Positions 22,337 through 31,520 of a DNA stretch of 35,282 nt are shown here, piece by piece. Location: the NCBI GenBank assembly GCA_017467905.1, contig JAFUKD010000037.1:1-35282 (forward strand), written 5' to 3'. A program made the position numbers and the translations under genes. Origin of the DNA: Phascolarctobacterium sp. (lineage in GTDB: Bacteria > Bacillota > Negativicutes > Acidaminococcales > Acidaminococcaceae). Numbering within the stretch: the first letter of the stretch is position 1; every line of letters begins with the position of its first letter. Under the pieces are notes generated by a model. The model worked only from the letters and a program-made list of their open reading frames with translations. It did no database searches and was not told the origin of the DNA.

Positions 22337-24061
22337 ATGACAATGGTAAATTTGACTATCAACGGCAAGCAAATTCAAGCTCCTCAAGGTGCTACTATTT
22401 TAGAAGCAGCACGTGGAGCAGGTATTCATATTCCCACCCTGTGCTATCATCCGGAGCTGCGTCCTGAGGGAGCGTGCCGCCTGTGCATGGTAGAAGCTTC
22501 TGGTGCCAGAACCTTGGTTGCTTCCTGCGTATATCCCATTAGTGAAGGTATGGTGGTAAATACCAATACCAATAAGGTGCGTGAAGCACGTAAAACAGTA
22601 GTAGAGCTTTTGCTGGCGAACCATCCTAAGGATTGTTTGAGCTGCCAAAGAAGCGGTGATTGCGAACTGCAGAAAATTGCTGCCGATTTGGGCATGCGTA
22701 AGATTCGTTTTGATGGCGGTGCAAGAAAGGCTCATACTATCGACTGCAGCAATCCGTCCTTGGTACGCGACCAGGAAAAATGTATTTTGTGTGGTCGTTG
22801 TATCCGTGTTTGCCGCGATGTTCAGGGTATGAGCGTGTATAGCTTTGCAAGACGTGGCTTTGATACTATCGTATCTACTGCGTTTGAAAATGATTTGAAG
22901 GATGCTGTTTGTACCTACTGCGGTCAATGCGCAAGTGTTTGTCCCACTGCTGCTATTGTAGAAAAGGATGATACTGAGAAGGTTTGGGCTGCCATTAATG
23001 ACCCTGGAAAGGTTGTGCTGGTGCAAACTGCTCCTGCAGTACGCGTTGCCCTTGGCGAAGAGCTGGGGATTCCTGCCGGCAGCATTGTTACAGGGAAAAT
23101 GGTTGCAGCCTTGCGCCGTTTAGGCTTTGATAAAGTTTTTGATACTAATTTCTCTGCGGATTTGACTATTATGGAAGAAGGGCATGAGTTCCTTCACCGT
23201 TTACAAAATGGCGGCGTGTTGCCCATGATCACATCCTGCAGTCCCGGATGGGTTAATATGATGGAGCTTAAATATCCTGAACTGCTGCCCCATCTTTCCA
23301 CTGCTAAATCTCCGCAGCAGATGTTTGGCGCCGTAGCCAAAACTTATTACGCAGAAAAAGCCGGTATCAATCCTGCTGACATTGTGTGCGTATCCGTGAT
23401 GCCCTGCACTGCGAAGAAGGCAGAGGCTGCCCGCGAGGAGATGTGTGACAGCGGCTATCGCGATGTTGATGTGGTAATTACTACCCGCGAGCTGGGACGC
23501 ATGATTCGCGAAGCCGGTCTGGACTTTGCTAATCTGCCTGAAGAAAAATACGATTCTCCTTTGGGAGCAGGTACCGGTGCTGCAGTTATCTTCGGTACTA
23601 CCGGCGGCGTGATGGAAGCTGCCCTGCGCACTGTTGCCGAGGTTGTTCTGGGTGAAGAGATTGCAAATGTAGAGTATCATGATGTGCGCGGCATGGAGCA
23701 AACTCGTGAAGCTGTAATCAAGGTGGGTGAGACAGAGGTAAAGGTTGCCGTTGTTCACACTTTGGCTTCTGCGAGAAAAATGCTGGAACGCATCAAGGCA
23801 GGTACTGCAGATTACCACTTTATCGAAGTAATGGCTTGCCCTGGAGGCTGCATTGGTGGCGGTGGTCAACCCTTGCCGGTGAACGCTGAAATCAGGAGGA
23901 TTCGCCGCGAAGCATTATTTGAATGCGACAGAGCAAGTGAATTACGAAAATCACATGAAAATCCTGAAATTAAAGAGCTTTATGATACTTGGCTCGGAAA
24001 ACCTCTTGGAGAAAAGGCGCATAGTCTTTTGCACACGCACTATTCTGCGCAAAAACGTTAA
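22337..24061 (+). CDS. hydA: Catalytic [FeFe]-hydrogenase subunit (HydA/HndD)
   Basis: A 574-residue catalytic subunit. N-terminal [2Fe-2S] domain (C36, C47, C50, C64), a His-ligated [4Fe-4S] (H96, C100, C103, C109), two [4Fe-4S] motifs near 149-202, then the H-cluster domain: TSCSPGW (299-305), MPCTAKKAE (C357) and ACPGGCIGGGGQP (C501, C505). A C-terminal tail after 515 resembles small-subunit HydA tails. The first motif has Ser where the textbook form is TSCCPxW; I draw no conclusion from this. It makes H2 from ferredoxin and NADH electrons, disposing of excess reductant in fermentation. It ends at a strong terminator. Confidence 0.95.
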   Translation: MTMVNLTINGKQIQAPQGATILEAARGAGIHIPTLCYHPELRPEGACRLCMVEASGARTLVASCVYPISEGMVVNTNTNKVREARKTVVELLLANHPKDCLSCQRSGDCELQKIAADLGMRKIRFDGGARKAHTIDCSNPSLVRDQEKCILCGRCIRVCRDVQGMSVYSFARRGFDTIVSTAFENDLKDAVCTYCGQCASVCPTAAIVEKDDTEKVWAAINDPGKVVLVQTAPAVRVALGEELGIPAGSIVTGKMVAALRRLGFDKVFDTNFSADLTIMEEGHEFLHRLQNGGVLPMITSCSPGWVNMMELKYPELLPHLSTAKSPQQMFGAVAKTYYAEKAGINPADIVCVSVMPCTAKKAEAAREEMCDSGYRDVDVVITTRELGRMIREAGLDFANLPEEKYDSPLGAGTGAAVIFGTTGGVMEAALRTVAEVVLGEEIANVEYHDVRGMEQTREAVIKVGETEVKVAVVHTLASARKMLERIKAGTADYHFIEVMACPGGCIGGGGQPLPVNAEIRRIRREALFECDRASELRKSHENPEIKELYDTWLGKPLGEKAHSLLHTHYSAQKR

Positions 24062-24082
24062 TTGTATTAGCTGAACACTATA

Positions 24083-24120
24083 AATCCCCCTTCCGCAAGC
24101 AATCGGGAGGGGGATTTTTT
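24083..24120 (+). terminator. Intrinsic terminator of the hydABC operon
   Basis: AATCCCCCTTCC pairs with GGGAGGGGGATT (one wobble and one mismatch at most), followed by six T. Confidence 0.92.
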
Positions 24121-24124
24121 GAAG

Positions 24125-24162
24125 AAATTGTAAACAAAAACCTTGCGAGTTTACAATTTTCT
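24125..24162. other. Perfect inverted repeat downstream of hydA
   Basis: AAATTGTAAAC and GTTTACAATTT are exact reverse complements around a 13-base loop. There is no T-run, so it may be a protein site or an mRNA end rather than a terminator. Confidence 0.55.
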
Positions 24163-24257
24163 TGGTATTATAATATGCGTTGAGTTTTATTTTTTATATC
24201 TGATTAAAAATTTAACGGATAAATTTTAGGAAAGTATGTGAATAAATTTGTCCGATG

Positions 24258-24266
24258 TGTTATAAT
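24258..24266 (+). promoter_or_regulatory. Extended -10 promoter of the propionate operon
   Basis: TGTTATAAT is a TGn-TATAAT extended -10; no -35 was recognised. The transcript would start near 24273, about 225 bp before the first gene. Confidence 0.6.
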
Positions 24267-24298
24267 TGTGTCAGTATGTGAACAGTTTCGTGAAAAAT

Positions 24299-24325
24299 CT
24301 CTTGTTAAACAGCAGGAGTTTTTTT
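24299..24325 (+). terminator. Early terminator / attenuator in the propionate leader
   Basis: CTCTTGTT pairs with AGCAGGAG (two G-U pairs) over AAAC, followed by seven T. It stands only about 25 nt into the predicted transcript, so it would stop most RNA unless something opens it. Confidence 0.7.
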
Positions 24326-24487
24326 GTACGTGTCGAATACGACAATAGAAGAGTGTGAGGAGTCTGTGATTTGTTTGCAAGCTCTTCGTGAAAAAGGTAA
24401 AGTCTTATGTGTAGGGCTGCTTTTGCAGACTACAGATAGGTTTTATATAAGGGAAACCTTAATAAACATAATGTCCTAAATATAAGG
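24326..24487 (+). other. Structured leader of the propionate operon
   Basis: Four hairpins follow the early terminator: TGTCG/CGACA (24331-24344), GAAGAGT/GCTCTTC (24348-24387), GTAG-CTGC/GCAG-CTAC (24411-24433) and AGGTTT/AAACCT (24438-24459). None matches a riboswitch family I recognise; a B12 box is absent although the operon encodes a B12 enzyme. Confidence 0.55.
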
Positions 24488-24499
24488 AGGAAGGTAAAC

Positions 24500-26020
24500 A
24501 TGATCGACATTAAAGATCGCATTTGTGACGTAGTAGCTGACAAAGTTATGTCCGCTGAAGCTGCTGCAGAATTCGTAAAAGATGGTGACAACGTAGGTAC
24601 CAGTGGTTTTACCCCGTCTGGTTATCCGAAAGCTGTTCCTCTGGCTCTTGCTGAAAGAGGCAAAGTTAACCCCTTCAAAATCAATGTTTGGACTGGCGCA
24701 TCCGTAGGTCCCGAAATGGATACCGCTATGAGCCAAGCAGGCATCGTTGACCGTCGTCTGCCCTACCAAACCAACAACGATATGCGTAAAGCTATCAACA
24801 ATGGTTCCGTAAAATACACCGACTTGCACTTGAGCCATGTTGCTCAAATGTCCCGTTATGGCTTCTATGCTAACCGTCGTGACGTTGACGTAGCTATCGT
24901 AGAAGTTTGCAAAATCATCGACCTCGGCGAAGGCAAAGTAGGTTTGATTCCGACCACTTCCATGGGCAACAGCTCTTCCTTCGTTCAATCCGCTAAAAAA
25001 GTTATCGTTGAAGTTAACACCACTCAACCGGTAGCTCTGGAAGGCATGCATGACTCCTATGTTCCCCTGGATCCTCCGTGCCGCGAAGCTATCCCCGTTG
25101 TTGACTCCGGTACCATCATTGGCACCCCGTACATTCCTTGCGAAGTTGAAAAAATTGCTGCAGTAGTTGGCTGCGACATCACCGATAAAGTTCGTCCTTT
25201 GGGCGCTATCGACGACGACGCAAAAGCTATGGGCAAAAACTTGGTTGACTTCTTCAAAGCTGAAGTTGCTGCTGGCCGCTTGCCGAAAAACTTGTTGCCG
25301 TTGCAATCTGGCGTAGGTTCCGTTGCTAACGCAGTTATCAATGGCCTCGTTAACTCCGACTTCGAAGACCTCACCGTTTACACCGAAGTTATCCAAGACG
25401 GTATGTTCGACCTCATCGACGCTGGCAAACTCCGCGTTTGCTCCGGTACCGCTTTGAGCCCGTCTCCGGAATGCCTCAAAAAATTCTATGACAATGTAGA
25501 AACCTACAAAAAATACATCATCCTCCGTCCGCAAGAAGTTGCTAACAGCCCGGAAGTTGCTCGTCGTATCGGCGTTATCGCTATGAACACCGCTATCGAA
25601 GTTGACATCTATGGTAACGTTAACTCCACTCATATCTGCGGCACCAAAATCATGAACGGCATCGGCGGTTCCGGCGACTATGCTCGTAACGGCTTCTTGA
25701 CCGTATTCTTCACCACCTCCTTGGCAAAAGGCGGCGCTATCTCTTCTGTAGTTCCGTTCTGCAGCCATATCGACCACACCGAACATGACGTTGACGTTAT
25801 CGTTTCCGAACGTGGTGTAGCTGACCTTCGTGGCCTCTGCCCGAAAGAACGCGCTCTGGTTATCATCGACAAGATTGCTAACCCGAAATATCAACCGATT
25901 CTGTTGGATTACTTCCACAGAGCATGCGAAGCTTGCGGCAACAGCCAAACTCCGCACATCCTGACCGAAGCATTCGATTTCCACAACCGTTTCGTTGCTA
26001 CCGGCACCATGGAAAAATAA
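24500..26020 (+). CDS. scpC: Succinate / propionyl-CoA CoA-transferase
   Basis: A 506-residue class I CoA-transferase of the acetyl-CoA hydrolase/transferase family. It most likely moves CoA from propionyl-CoA to succinate, releasing propionate and supplying succinyl-CoA to the mutase. The active-site glutamate is in LTVYTEVIQDG (E296), and Gly-rich CoA-binding segments include GVGSVANAV and GGSGDYARNG. The ATG at 24500 follows AAGGAGGAAGG. Codon use is strongly biased, as in highly expressed genes. It is the first gene of the propionate operon. The exact CoA donor cannot be seen; butyryl- or acetyl-CoA is possible. Confidence 0.85.
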   Translation: MIDIKDRICDVVADKVMSAEAAAEFVKDGDNVGTSGFTPSGYPKAVPLALAERGKVNPFKINVWTGASVGPEMDTAMSQAGIVDRRLPYQTNNDMRKAINNGSVKYTDLHLSHVAQMSRYGFYANRRDVDVAIVEVCKIIDLGEGKVGLIPTTSMGNSSSFVQSAKKVIVEVNTTQPVALEGMHDSYVPLDPPCREAIPVVDSGTIIGTPYIPCEVEKIAAVVGCDITDKVRPLGAIDDDAKAMGKNLVDFFKAEVAAGRLPKNLLPLQSGVGSVANAVINGLVNSDFEDLTVYTEVIQDGMFDLIDAGKLRVCSGTALSPSPECLKKFYDNVETYKKYIILRPQEVANSPEVARRIGVIAMNTAIEVDIYGNVNSTHICGTKIMNGIGGSGDYARNGFLTVFFTTSLAKGGAISSVVPFCSHIDHTEHDVDVIVSERGVADLRGLCPKERALVIIDKIANPKYQPILLDYFHRACEACGNSQTPHILTEAFDFHNRFVATGTMEK

Positions 26021-26196
26021 TTCAAAAACTCTTGTTAAGTTTTTGAAAATAGGTTAAACTATTAAATGTACCTTGCCCATAGATGATAGTTCTATGGGCG
26101 GGTCATTTATGAATTTGTTGACGAAGCGTGAGCTTTGCCATATACCGTCTTTGACGGAACACTCTCACCATCGTTTCGGATCCGTCCAATCCGAAA
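26021..26196 (+). other. Four hairpins between the CoA-transferase and mutase genes
   Basis: Perfect stems: TTCAAAAACT/AGTTTTTGAA (26021-26047), GCCCATAGA/TCTATGGGC (26075-26099), CCGTC/GACGG (26145-26157) and TTTCGGAT/ATCCGAAA (26174-26196). There are no U-tracts, so they look like mRNA-protecting or processing elements, or an unrecognised regulatory RNA. Confidence 0.6.
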
Positions 26197-26231
26197 TATG
26201 TAAACCAAATATTTTAAGGAGGATTTTCAGA

Positions 26232-27878
26232 ATGGCATTTGAAGAAATTAAAGCTGGTTTAGAAAAATACACCGCTGGTGTAGAAGCTAAACTCGACAAA
26301 GCACCTGAACGTGCAAACCTCGCACCTAACAGACTGTACACCCCGGTTGACCTCGGTGAAGGCTTCGACTACGTTGAAAAACTGGGCTTCCCCGGTGAAT
26401 ATCCTTTCACTCGTGGCGTACAACCCACCATGTATCGTGGTCGTTTCTGGACCATGCGTATGTACGCTGGTTTCTCCACCGCAGAAGAATCCAACAAACG
26501 TTATCGTTACCTGTTGGCTAACGGCGGTTCCGGCTTGTCCTGCGCATTTGACCTTCCGACCCAAATCGGTTATGACTCCACCGACGCTATGTCCGAAGGC
26601 GAAGTTGGTAAAGTAGGCGTAGCAATCGACTCCTTGGCTGACATGGAAATCCTGTTCGACGGCATCTCCCTCGACAAAGTTTCCACCTCCATGACCATCA
26701 ACGCTCCTGCTTCCGTACTGCTCGCTATGTACATTGCAGTTGCTGAAAAACAAGGCGTTTCCGCTGACAAACTCCGCGGCACCATCCAAAACGACATCCT
26801 GAAAGAATACGCAGCTCGCGGCACCTATATCTTCCCGCCTGCTCCGTCCATGCGTTTGATCACCAATATTTTCGAATATTGCTCCAAAAACGTACCGCTG
26901 TGGAACACCATCTCCATCTCCGGTTACCACATCCGTGAAGCTGGTTCCACCGCTTCCCAAGAAATCGCATTCACCATCGCTGACGGCATCGCTTATGTAG
27001 AAGCTGCTATCAAAGCTGGTTTGGACGTTGACGCTTTCGCTGGCCGTCTGTCCTTCTTCTGGAATGCTCACAACAACGTACTCGAAGAAGTTGCTAAATT
27101 CCGCGCTTCCCGTCGTGTATGGGCAAAAGTTATGAAAGAACGTTTTGGCGCTAAAAAAGCTAAATCCATGATGCTCCGCGTTCACACCCAAACCGCAGGC
27201 TCCATGCTGACCGCTCAACAACCGAACAACAACATCGTTCGCGTTGCTTTGCAAACCGCTGCAGCTGTAATGGGTGGCACCCAATCCTTGCACACCAACT
27301 CCAAAGACGAAGCTTTGGCTCTCCCGACCACTGAATCCGTAACCATCGCTCTCCGTACCCAACAAATCGTTGCTTACGAATCCGGCTTGGCTGACACCGT
27401 TGACCCGTTGGGCGGTTCCTACTATGTAGAAGCTTTGACTGACAAAATCGAAGCTGAAGCTTGGGAATACATCCAAAAAATCGACGAAATCGGTGGCGCT
27501 CCGGAAGCTATCGCTAAAGGCTACATCCAAAAAGAAATCCAAGACTCCGCTTACAAATGGCAAATGGATATCGAAAAAGGCGACCGTATCATCGTTGGCG
27601 TTAACAAATTCCAACAAGAAGAAGAACCGCCGACAAACCTGCTCCGCGTAGACGGCTCTGTAGGCAAACTGCAAGCTGACAAAATCGCTGCATTGAAAGC
27701 TCGTCGTGACAACGCTAAAGTTGAAGAAACCTTGGCTGCTTTGGAAAAAGCTTGCGCAGGCGACGACAACCTGATGCCGTTCATCCTCGACGCAGTTCGT
27801 GCATATGCTACCGAAGGCGAAATCTGCGGCGTTATGAGAAAAGTATTTGGCGAATACAAAGCTAATATCACTCTCTAA
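26232..27878 (+). CDS. mcmA1: Methylmalonyl-CoA mutase, catalytic subunit
   Basis: The large (catalytic) chain of the two-chain B12-dependent mutase that isomerises succinyl-CoA to (R)-methylmalonyl-CoA. 548 residues without the cobalamin domain, which is encoded next. Family signatures: [37 protein letters not shown] and [21 protein letters not shown]196 in this last segment matches the carboxylate-binding R207 of Propionibacterium MutB; the position of its Y89 reads Gln64 by my alignment. The start ATG at 26232 has AAGGAGG upstream; a longer frame from 26073 runs through hairpins and lacks support. Codon bias is very strong. Confidence 0.93.
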   Translation: MAFEEIKAGLEKYTAGVEAKLDKAPERANLAPNRLYTPVDLGEGFDYVEKLGFPGEYPFTRGVQPTMYRGRFWTMRMYAGFSTAEESNKRYRYLLANGGSGLSCAFDLPTQIGYDSTDAMSEGEVGKVGVAIDSLADMEILFDGISLDKVSTSMTINAPASVLLAMYIAVAEKQGVSADKLRGTIQNDILKEYAARGTYIFPPAPSMRLITNIFEYCSKNVPLWNTISISGYHIREAGSTASQEIAFTIADGIAYVEAAIKAGLDVDAFAGRLSFFWNAHNNVLEEVAKFRASRRVWAKVMKERFGAKKAKSMMLRVHTQTAGSMLTAQQPNNNIVRVALQTAAAVMGGTQSLHTNSKDEALALPTTESVTIALRTQQIVAYESGLADTVDPLGGSYYVEALTDKIEAEAWEYIQKIDEIGGAPEAIAKGYIQKEIQDSAYKWQMDIEKGDRIIVGVNKFQQEEEPPTNLLRVDGSVGKLQADKIAALKARRDNAKVEETLAALEKACAGDDNLMPFILDAVRAYATEGEICGVMRKVFGEYKANITL

Positions 27879-27923
27879 TTCCTAAAATTTGTAAACACTA
27901 ACATTATACGGAGGTAACTTATA

Positions 27924-28313
27924 ATGGCAAACGTAAAAGTTTTAGTTGCTAAACCGGGTCTTGATGGTCATGACCGCGGTGCTAAAGTTGTAGCTCGTGC
28001 ATTGCGCGACGCTGGTTTTGAAGTAATCTACACCGGTATTCGTCTGACCCCGGAACAAATCGCTGAAGCTGCTCTGCAAGACGACGTTAACGTAGTTGCA
28101 TTGTCCTTGCTCTCCGGCGCTCACAACACCCTGTTCCCGACCGTAGTAGAACTGTTGAAAGCTAAAGGCTTGGAAGACGTTCTGGTAATCGGCGGCGGCG
28201 TTATTCCTGACGCTGACATCCCTGGCTTGAAAGCTGCTGGCATTGCAGAAGTATTCACCCCGGGCACCCCGACCAGCAACATCGTTGACTTCATCAACGC
28301 TAACGTTAAATAA
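27924..28313 (+). CDS. mcmA2: Methylmalonyl-CoA mutase, B12-binding subunit
   Basis: A 129-residue cobalamin-binding chain, partner of the preceding catalytic chain. The lower-ligand motif DGHDRGAK supplies the histidine to cobalt; SLLSGAHNT and VIGGGVIP complete the B12-binding fold, and the C-terminus is [16 protein letters not shown]. Separate chains are typical for archaeal and some Firmicute mutases. It lies 45 bp after the catalytic gene with its own GGAGG site; a strong hairpin follows the stop. Confidence 0.95.
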   Translation: MANVKVLVAKPGLDGHDRGAKVVARALRDAGFEVIYTGIRLTPEQIAEAALQDDVNVVALSLLSGAHNTLFPTVVELLKAKGLEDVLVIGGGVIPDADIPGLKAAGIAEVFTPGTPTSNIVDFINANVK

Positions 28314-28333
28314 TTTAGTTTCTTAACTTTTTG

Positions 28334-28360
28334 TGCAGGGCGGGCGTGTTCCGCCCTGCA
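28334..28360 (+). other. Intercistronic hairpin after mcmA2
   Basis: TGCAGGGCGG and CCGCCCTGCA form a perfect GC-rich 10-bp stem with a 7-base loop but no following T-run. It probably protects or ends a processed mRNA rather than stopping transcription. Confidence 0.7.
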
Positions 28361-28397
28361 TTAAAAAATACACTGACAAGACAAGGCGGTGTGAATT

Positions 28398-29336
28398 TTG
28401 GAAATCGTAAGTAAATTATTAGATCATTCTCGTCTTGCATTATCTAAAGCAATTACTGCTGTTGAAAATGAATATGACGATGCTGTCAAAATTATGACAG
28501 AAATCTATCCCCATACCGGTAATGCTTATGTAATCGGTATTACTGGCCCTCCGGGTGCTGGTAAATCTACCCTGACTGATAAACTTGCAAAAGAATATCG
28601 CAAACGCGGTAAAACTGTAGGTATCGTAGCGATTGACCCCACTAGCCCGTATTCCGGCGGTGCTATTCTTGGTGACCGTATTAGAATGATGGATTTGATG
28701 GCCGATGAAGGAATCTTTGTTCGTTCTATGGCTACTCGCGGCAGCCTCGGCGGCCTCTCCCAAAAAGCAGGCGATGCTGTAAAACTTATGGATGCTTTTG
28801 GCATGGACGTAGTTATCGTTGAAACCGTAGGCGTTGGTCAATCTGAAGTTGACATCGTTAAAACTGCGGATACTACCATGGTAGTTGTAATCCCCGGCAT
28901 GGGCGACGACATCCAAGCTATTAAAGCAGGTGTACTTGAAATCGGTGACCTTTTCACTATCAACAAAGCTGATCGTGAAGGTACAGACAAGCTCAACATT
29001 GAGATTGAAATGATGCTCGAATTAAATCCCGAACATGTTGGCTGGCGTCCTCCGATTAACAGGACCATAGCTAGCAAGGGTGAAGGTATAGAAGCTGTTG
29101 TGGACTCCATTGAAGCTCACAAAGCATATTTGATTGACACCGGTAGATTGGCAGAAATCCGTAAAGCTCGTATCAAAAACGAAGTTACTGCAATGCTCAA
29201 TGACCGTGTAAATCGCTACATCGACAAAGAAGTTGTTTCCACTGATGCATTTGATGCTCTGGTAGTTAAGATGCAAAACCGTGAAATCGAACCGTACTCT
29301 GTCGTTGATGATATCGTTGGTAAAGTTTTAAAATAA
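28398..29336 (+). CDS. meaB: MeaB/ArgK GTPase, mutase chaperone
   Basis: A 312-residue G3E-type GTPase that loads and protects the B12 cofactor of methylmalonyl-CoA mutase. P-loop GITGPPGAGKST (47-58), switch segment AIDPTSPYSGGAILGDR, VETVGVGQSE (G3 region) and NKAD (G4). The start is a TTG at 28398, with AAGGCGGTG 6 bases upstream; no ATG fits. The residues before the P-loop match the usual N-terminal helices. Its place directly after the mutase genes fits the chaperone role. Codon bias is lower than in the structural genes, so less protein is expected. Confidence 0.93.
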   Translation: MEIVSKLLDHSRLALSKAITAVENEYDDAVKIMTEIYPHTGNAYVIGITGPPGAGKSTLTDKLAKEYRKRGKTVGIVAIDPTSPYSGGAILGDRIRMMDLMADEGIFVRSMATRGSLGGLSQKAGDAVKLMDAFGMDVVIVETVGVGQSEVDIVKTADTTMVVVIPGMGDDIQAIKAGVLEIGDLFTINKADREGTDKLNIEIEMMLELNPEHVGWRPPINRTIASKGEGIEAVVDSIEAHKAYLIDTGRLAEIRKARIKNEVTAMLNDRVNRYIDKEVVSTDAFDALVVKMQNREIEPYSVVDDIVGKVLK

Positions 29337-29376
29337 ATAAAACCACCAAAATTCAAACATTTAGGAGGAATTTACT

Positions 29377-29805
29377 ATGGCATTCAAAACTATTTGTGTT
29401 GACCACGTTGGTATTGCTTGCGCTGACCTCGAAGCAGCTGCAAAAATTTACACCGAAGTTCTCGGTTTAGAAATCACCAACCGTGAAGAAGTTAAAGAAC
29501 AAGGCGTTGCAACCGTATTCATTCCTTGCGGCGAAACCCTGCTCGAACTCCTCGTTGATATCACCGAAAACAATGATGGCCCGATCGGCAAATACATTGC
29601 TAAAAACGGCCCTGGCATCCAACACATCGCATTGCGCGTTGACGACATCAAAGCTGCAATCGCTGAATGTGAAGCTGCTGGCATCAAAATGATTGACAAA
29701 GTTGCTCGTAACGGCGCTGGTCAAATGAAAATTGCTTTCGTTCATCCGAAATCCGCTGGCTGCCTGTTGGAACTCTGCCAACCGGCTGCAACCTATGTTG
29801 ACTAA
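29377..29805 (+). CDS. mce: Methylmalonyl-CoA epimerase
   Basis: A 142-residue member of the glyoxalase/vicinal oxygen chelate fold that interconverts (R)- and (S)-methylmalonyl-CoA, linking the mutase to the decarboxylase. The metal ligands are in CVDHVGIACADLE (H10), GIQHIALRVDDI and the terminal LLELCQP. It matches the usual family length. AGGAGG precedes the ATG at 29377. A long hairpin follows in the gap to mmdA. Confidence 0.93.
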   Translation: MAFKTICVDHVGIACADLEAAAKIYTEVLGLEITNREEVKEQGVATVFIPCGETLLELLVDITENNDGPIGKYIAKNGPGIQHIALRVDDIKAAIAECEAAGIKMIDKVARNGAGQMKIAFVHPKSAGCLLELCQPAATYVD

Positions 29806-29856
29806 TTTATAAGCTTTAGTTTGTAAATTAACTTAGGTATTTAAACTTGTTACATG

Positions 29857-29887
29857 GTGCAGAGCGTGCAAGTGACATGCTCTGCAC
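29857..29887 (+). other. Intercistronic hairpin before mmdA
   Basis: GTGCAGAGC pairs perfectly with GCTCTGCAC over a 13-base loop. There is no U-tract. It is similar in build to the hairpin after mcmA2. Confidence 0.68.
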
Positions 29888-29932
29888 ATGTATATAAAAT
29901 TTGTTCTCCCAATAATGATGGAGGTGTAAGAT

Positions 29933-31459
29933 TTGTCTACTCAAGAAAGAATTGAGAAAATGCTCAAAAAAGCCGAAGTTATCATTGCTGCTGGCGGCGA
30001 AAAACGCGTTGCTAAACAACATGAATCCGGCAAAATGACTGCACGTGAAAGAATTGCGGCTCTCCTCGACGAAGGCTCCTTCGTAGAATTGGACCGTTTT
30101 GTTCGTCATCGTTGCACCAACTTCGGTCAAGAAAAGAAAGAACTTCCGGGTGAAGGCGTAACCACCGGTTACGGCACTGTTGATGGTCGTCTTGTTTATG
30201 TATTCGCACAAGACTTCACCGTAGAAGGCGGTTCCCTCGGCGAAATGCACGCTGCTAAAATCGTTAAAGTTCAACGTTTGGCAATGAAAATGGGTGCTCC
30301 GCTCGTAGGTCTGAATGACTCCGGCGGCGCTCGTATTCAAGAAGCTATCGACGCATTGGCTGGCTATGGTAAAATCTTCTTCGAAAACACCATCGCTTCC
30401 GGCGTTGTACCGCAAATTTCCGCTATCATGGGTCCCTCCGCAGGCGGCGCTGTATACAGCCCGGCTCTGACCGACTTCATCTACATGGTAAAGAACACTT
30501 CCAAAATGTTCATTACCGGCCCTGCAGTTGTTAAATCCGTAACTGGCGAAGACGTTACCCAAGAACAATTGGGCGGCGCTATGACCCACAACTCCACTTC
30601 TGGTGTTGCTCACTTCGCAGCTGAAAACGACGAAGACTGCTTGCAACAAATCCGTTACCTGCTCTCCTTCCTGCCTTCCAACAACATGGAATGCGCTCCG
30701 ATCGTAGAAACTGGTGACGACCCGATGCGTATCGACGAAAGCTTGAACACCTTGTTGCCTGACAACTCCAACCAAGCTTACGATATGTACACCGTTATCA
30801 AATCTATCGTTGACAACGGCGAATACTATGAATCTCAAAAATATTGGGCAACCAATATCATTACCTGCTTCGCTCGTATGGACGGCAAAACCGTAGGTAT
30901 CATTGCAAACCAACCGAAAGTAATGGCTGGCTGCTTGGATATCAACGCTTCTGACAAATCTTCCCGCTTCATCCGTTTCTGCGACGCTTTCAACATTCCT
31001 CTGTTGAACTTGGTAGACGTTCCTGGCTTCCTGCCCGGCTGCAACCAAGAATATGGCGGCATCATCCGTCACGGCGCAAAAATGCTGTATGCTTACTCTG
31101 AAGCAACCGTTCCCAAAATCACTTTGGTTACCCGTAAAGCTTACGGCGGTTCCTACCTGGCAATGTGCTCTCAAGACTTAGGCGCTGACCAAGTAATCGC
31201 ATGGCCGACCGCTGAAATCGCAGTTATGGGTCCTGCTGGCGCTGCTAACATCATCTTCAAAAACGATCCTGATGTTGCTGCTAAAACCGCTGAGTACATC
31301 GACAACTTTGCTACTCCGTATCAAGCTGCTATGCGCGGTATGGTTGACATGGTTATCGAACCGAAAAACTCTCGTCCCACCATCATCAACGCTTTGCAAA
31401 TGCTCGAAAGCAAACGCGAAACCCGTCCGGCAAAACGCCACGGCAACATTCCTTTGTAA
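29933..31459 (+). CDS. mmdA: Methylmalonyl-CoA decarboxylase alpha (carboxyltransferase)
   Basis: A 508-residue carboxyltransferase that moves CO2 from (S)-methylmalonyl-CoA to biotin on MmdC, yielding propionyl-CoA. Two crotonase-like halves are visible: the first with GLNDSGGARIQEA and GPSAGGAVYSPAL, the second with DVPGFLPGCNQEYGGIIRHGAK and RKAYGGSYLAMCSQ, whose glycine pairs form the oxyanion holes. The start is a TTG at 29933 with GGAGGTG 6 bases upstream. It is soluble and binds the membrane part through MmdD. Glutaconyl-CoA decarboxylase alpha is a close relative, but the mutase and epimerase next door support methylmalonyl-CoA. Confidence 0.93.
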   Translation: MSTQERIEKMLKKAEVIIAAGGEKRVAKQHESGKMTARERIAALLDEGSFVELDRFVRHRCTNFGQEKKELPGEGVTTGYGTVDGRLVYVFAQDFTVEGGSLGEMHAAKIVKVQRLAMKMGAPLVGLNDSGGARIQEAIDALAGYGKIFFENTIASGVVPQISAIMGPSAGGAVYSPALTDFIYMVKNTSKMFITGPAVVKSVTGEDVTQEQLGGAMTHNSTSGVAHFAAENDEDCLQQIRYLLSFLPSNNMECAPIVETGDDPMRIDESLNTLLPDNSNQAYDMYTVIKSIVDNGEYYESQKYWATNIITCFARMDGKTVGIIANQPKVMAGCLDINASDKSSRFIRFCDAFNIPLLNLVDVPGFLPGCNQEYGGIIRHGAKMLYAYSEATVPKITLVTRKAYGGSYLAMCSQDLGADQVIAWPTAEIAVMGPAGAANIIFKNDPDVAAKTAEYIDNFATPYQAAMRGMVDMVIEPKNSRPTIINALQMLESKRETRPAKRHGNIPL

Positions 31460-31520
31460 TTCGAAGCAAAGAATTGCTTAGTGCTTAATAGCTAAATTAA
31501 GAAAAGATGAGGTGAAATAA

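Noticed and set aside
24326-24487. Cobalamin riboswitch before the B12-dependent mutase operon
   Set aside because: I could not find the B12-box or the expected core elements; the leader is structured in another way.
24476-25984. 502-codon open frame on the minus strand opposite the CoA-transferase gene
   Set aside because: It is a shadow created by the strong codon bias of the plus-strand gene; the product is low-complexity (F, N, V, G rich) with no family match. The same holds for long minus-strand frames opposite mcmA1 (26259-27674), mmdA (29828-31174) and valS (10974-12329).
26073-26231. 53-residue N-terminal extension of the mutase catalytic subunit
   Set aside because: It reads through hairpins, begins without a ribosome site, and AAGGAGG just before 26232 marks the normal start.
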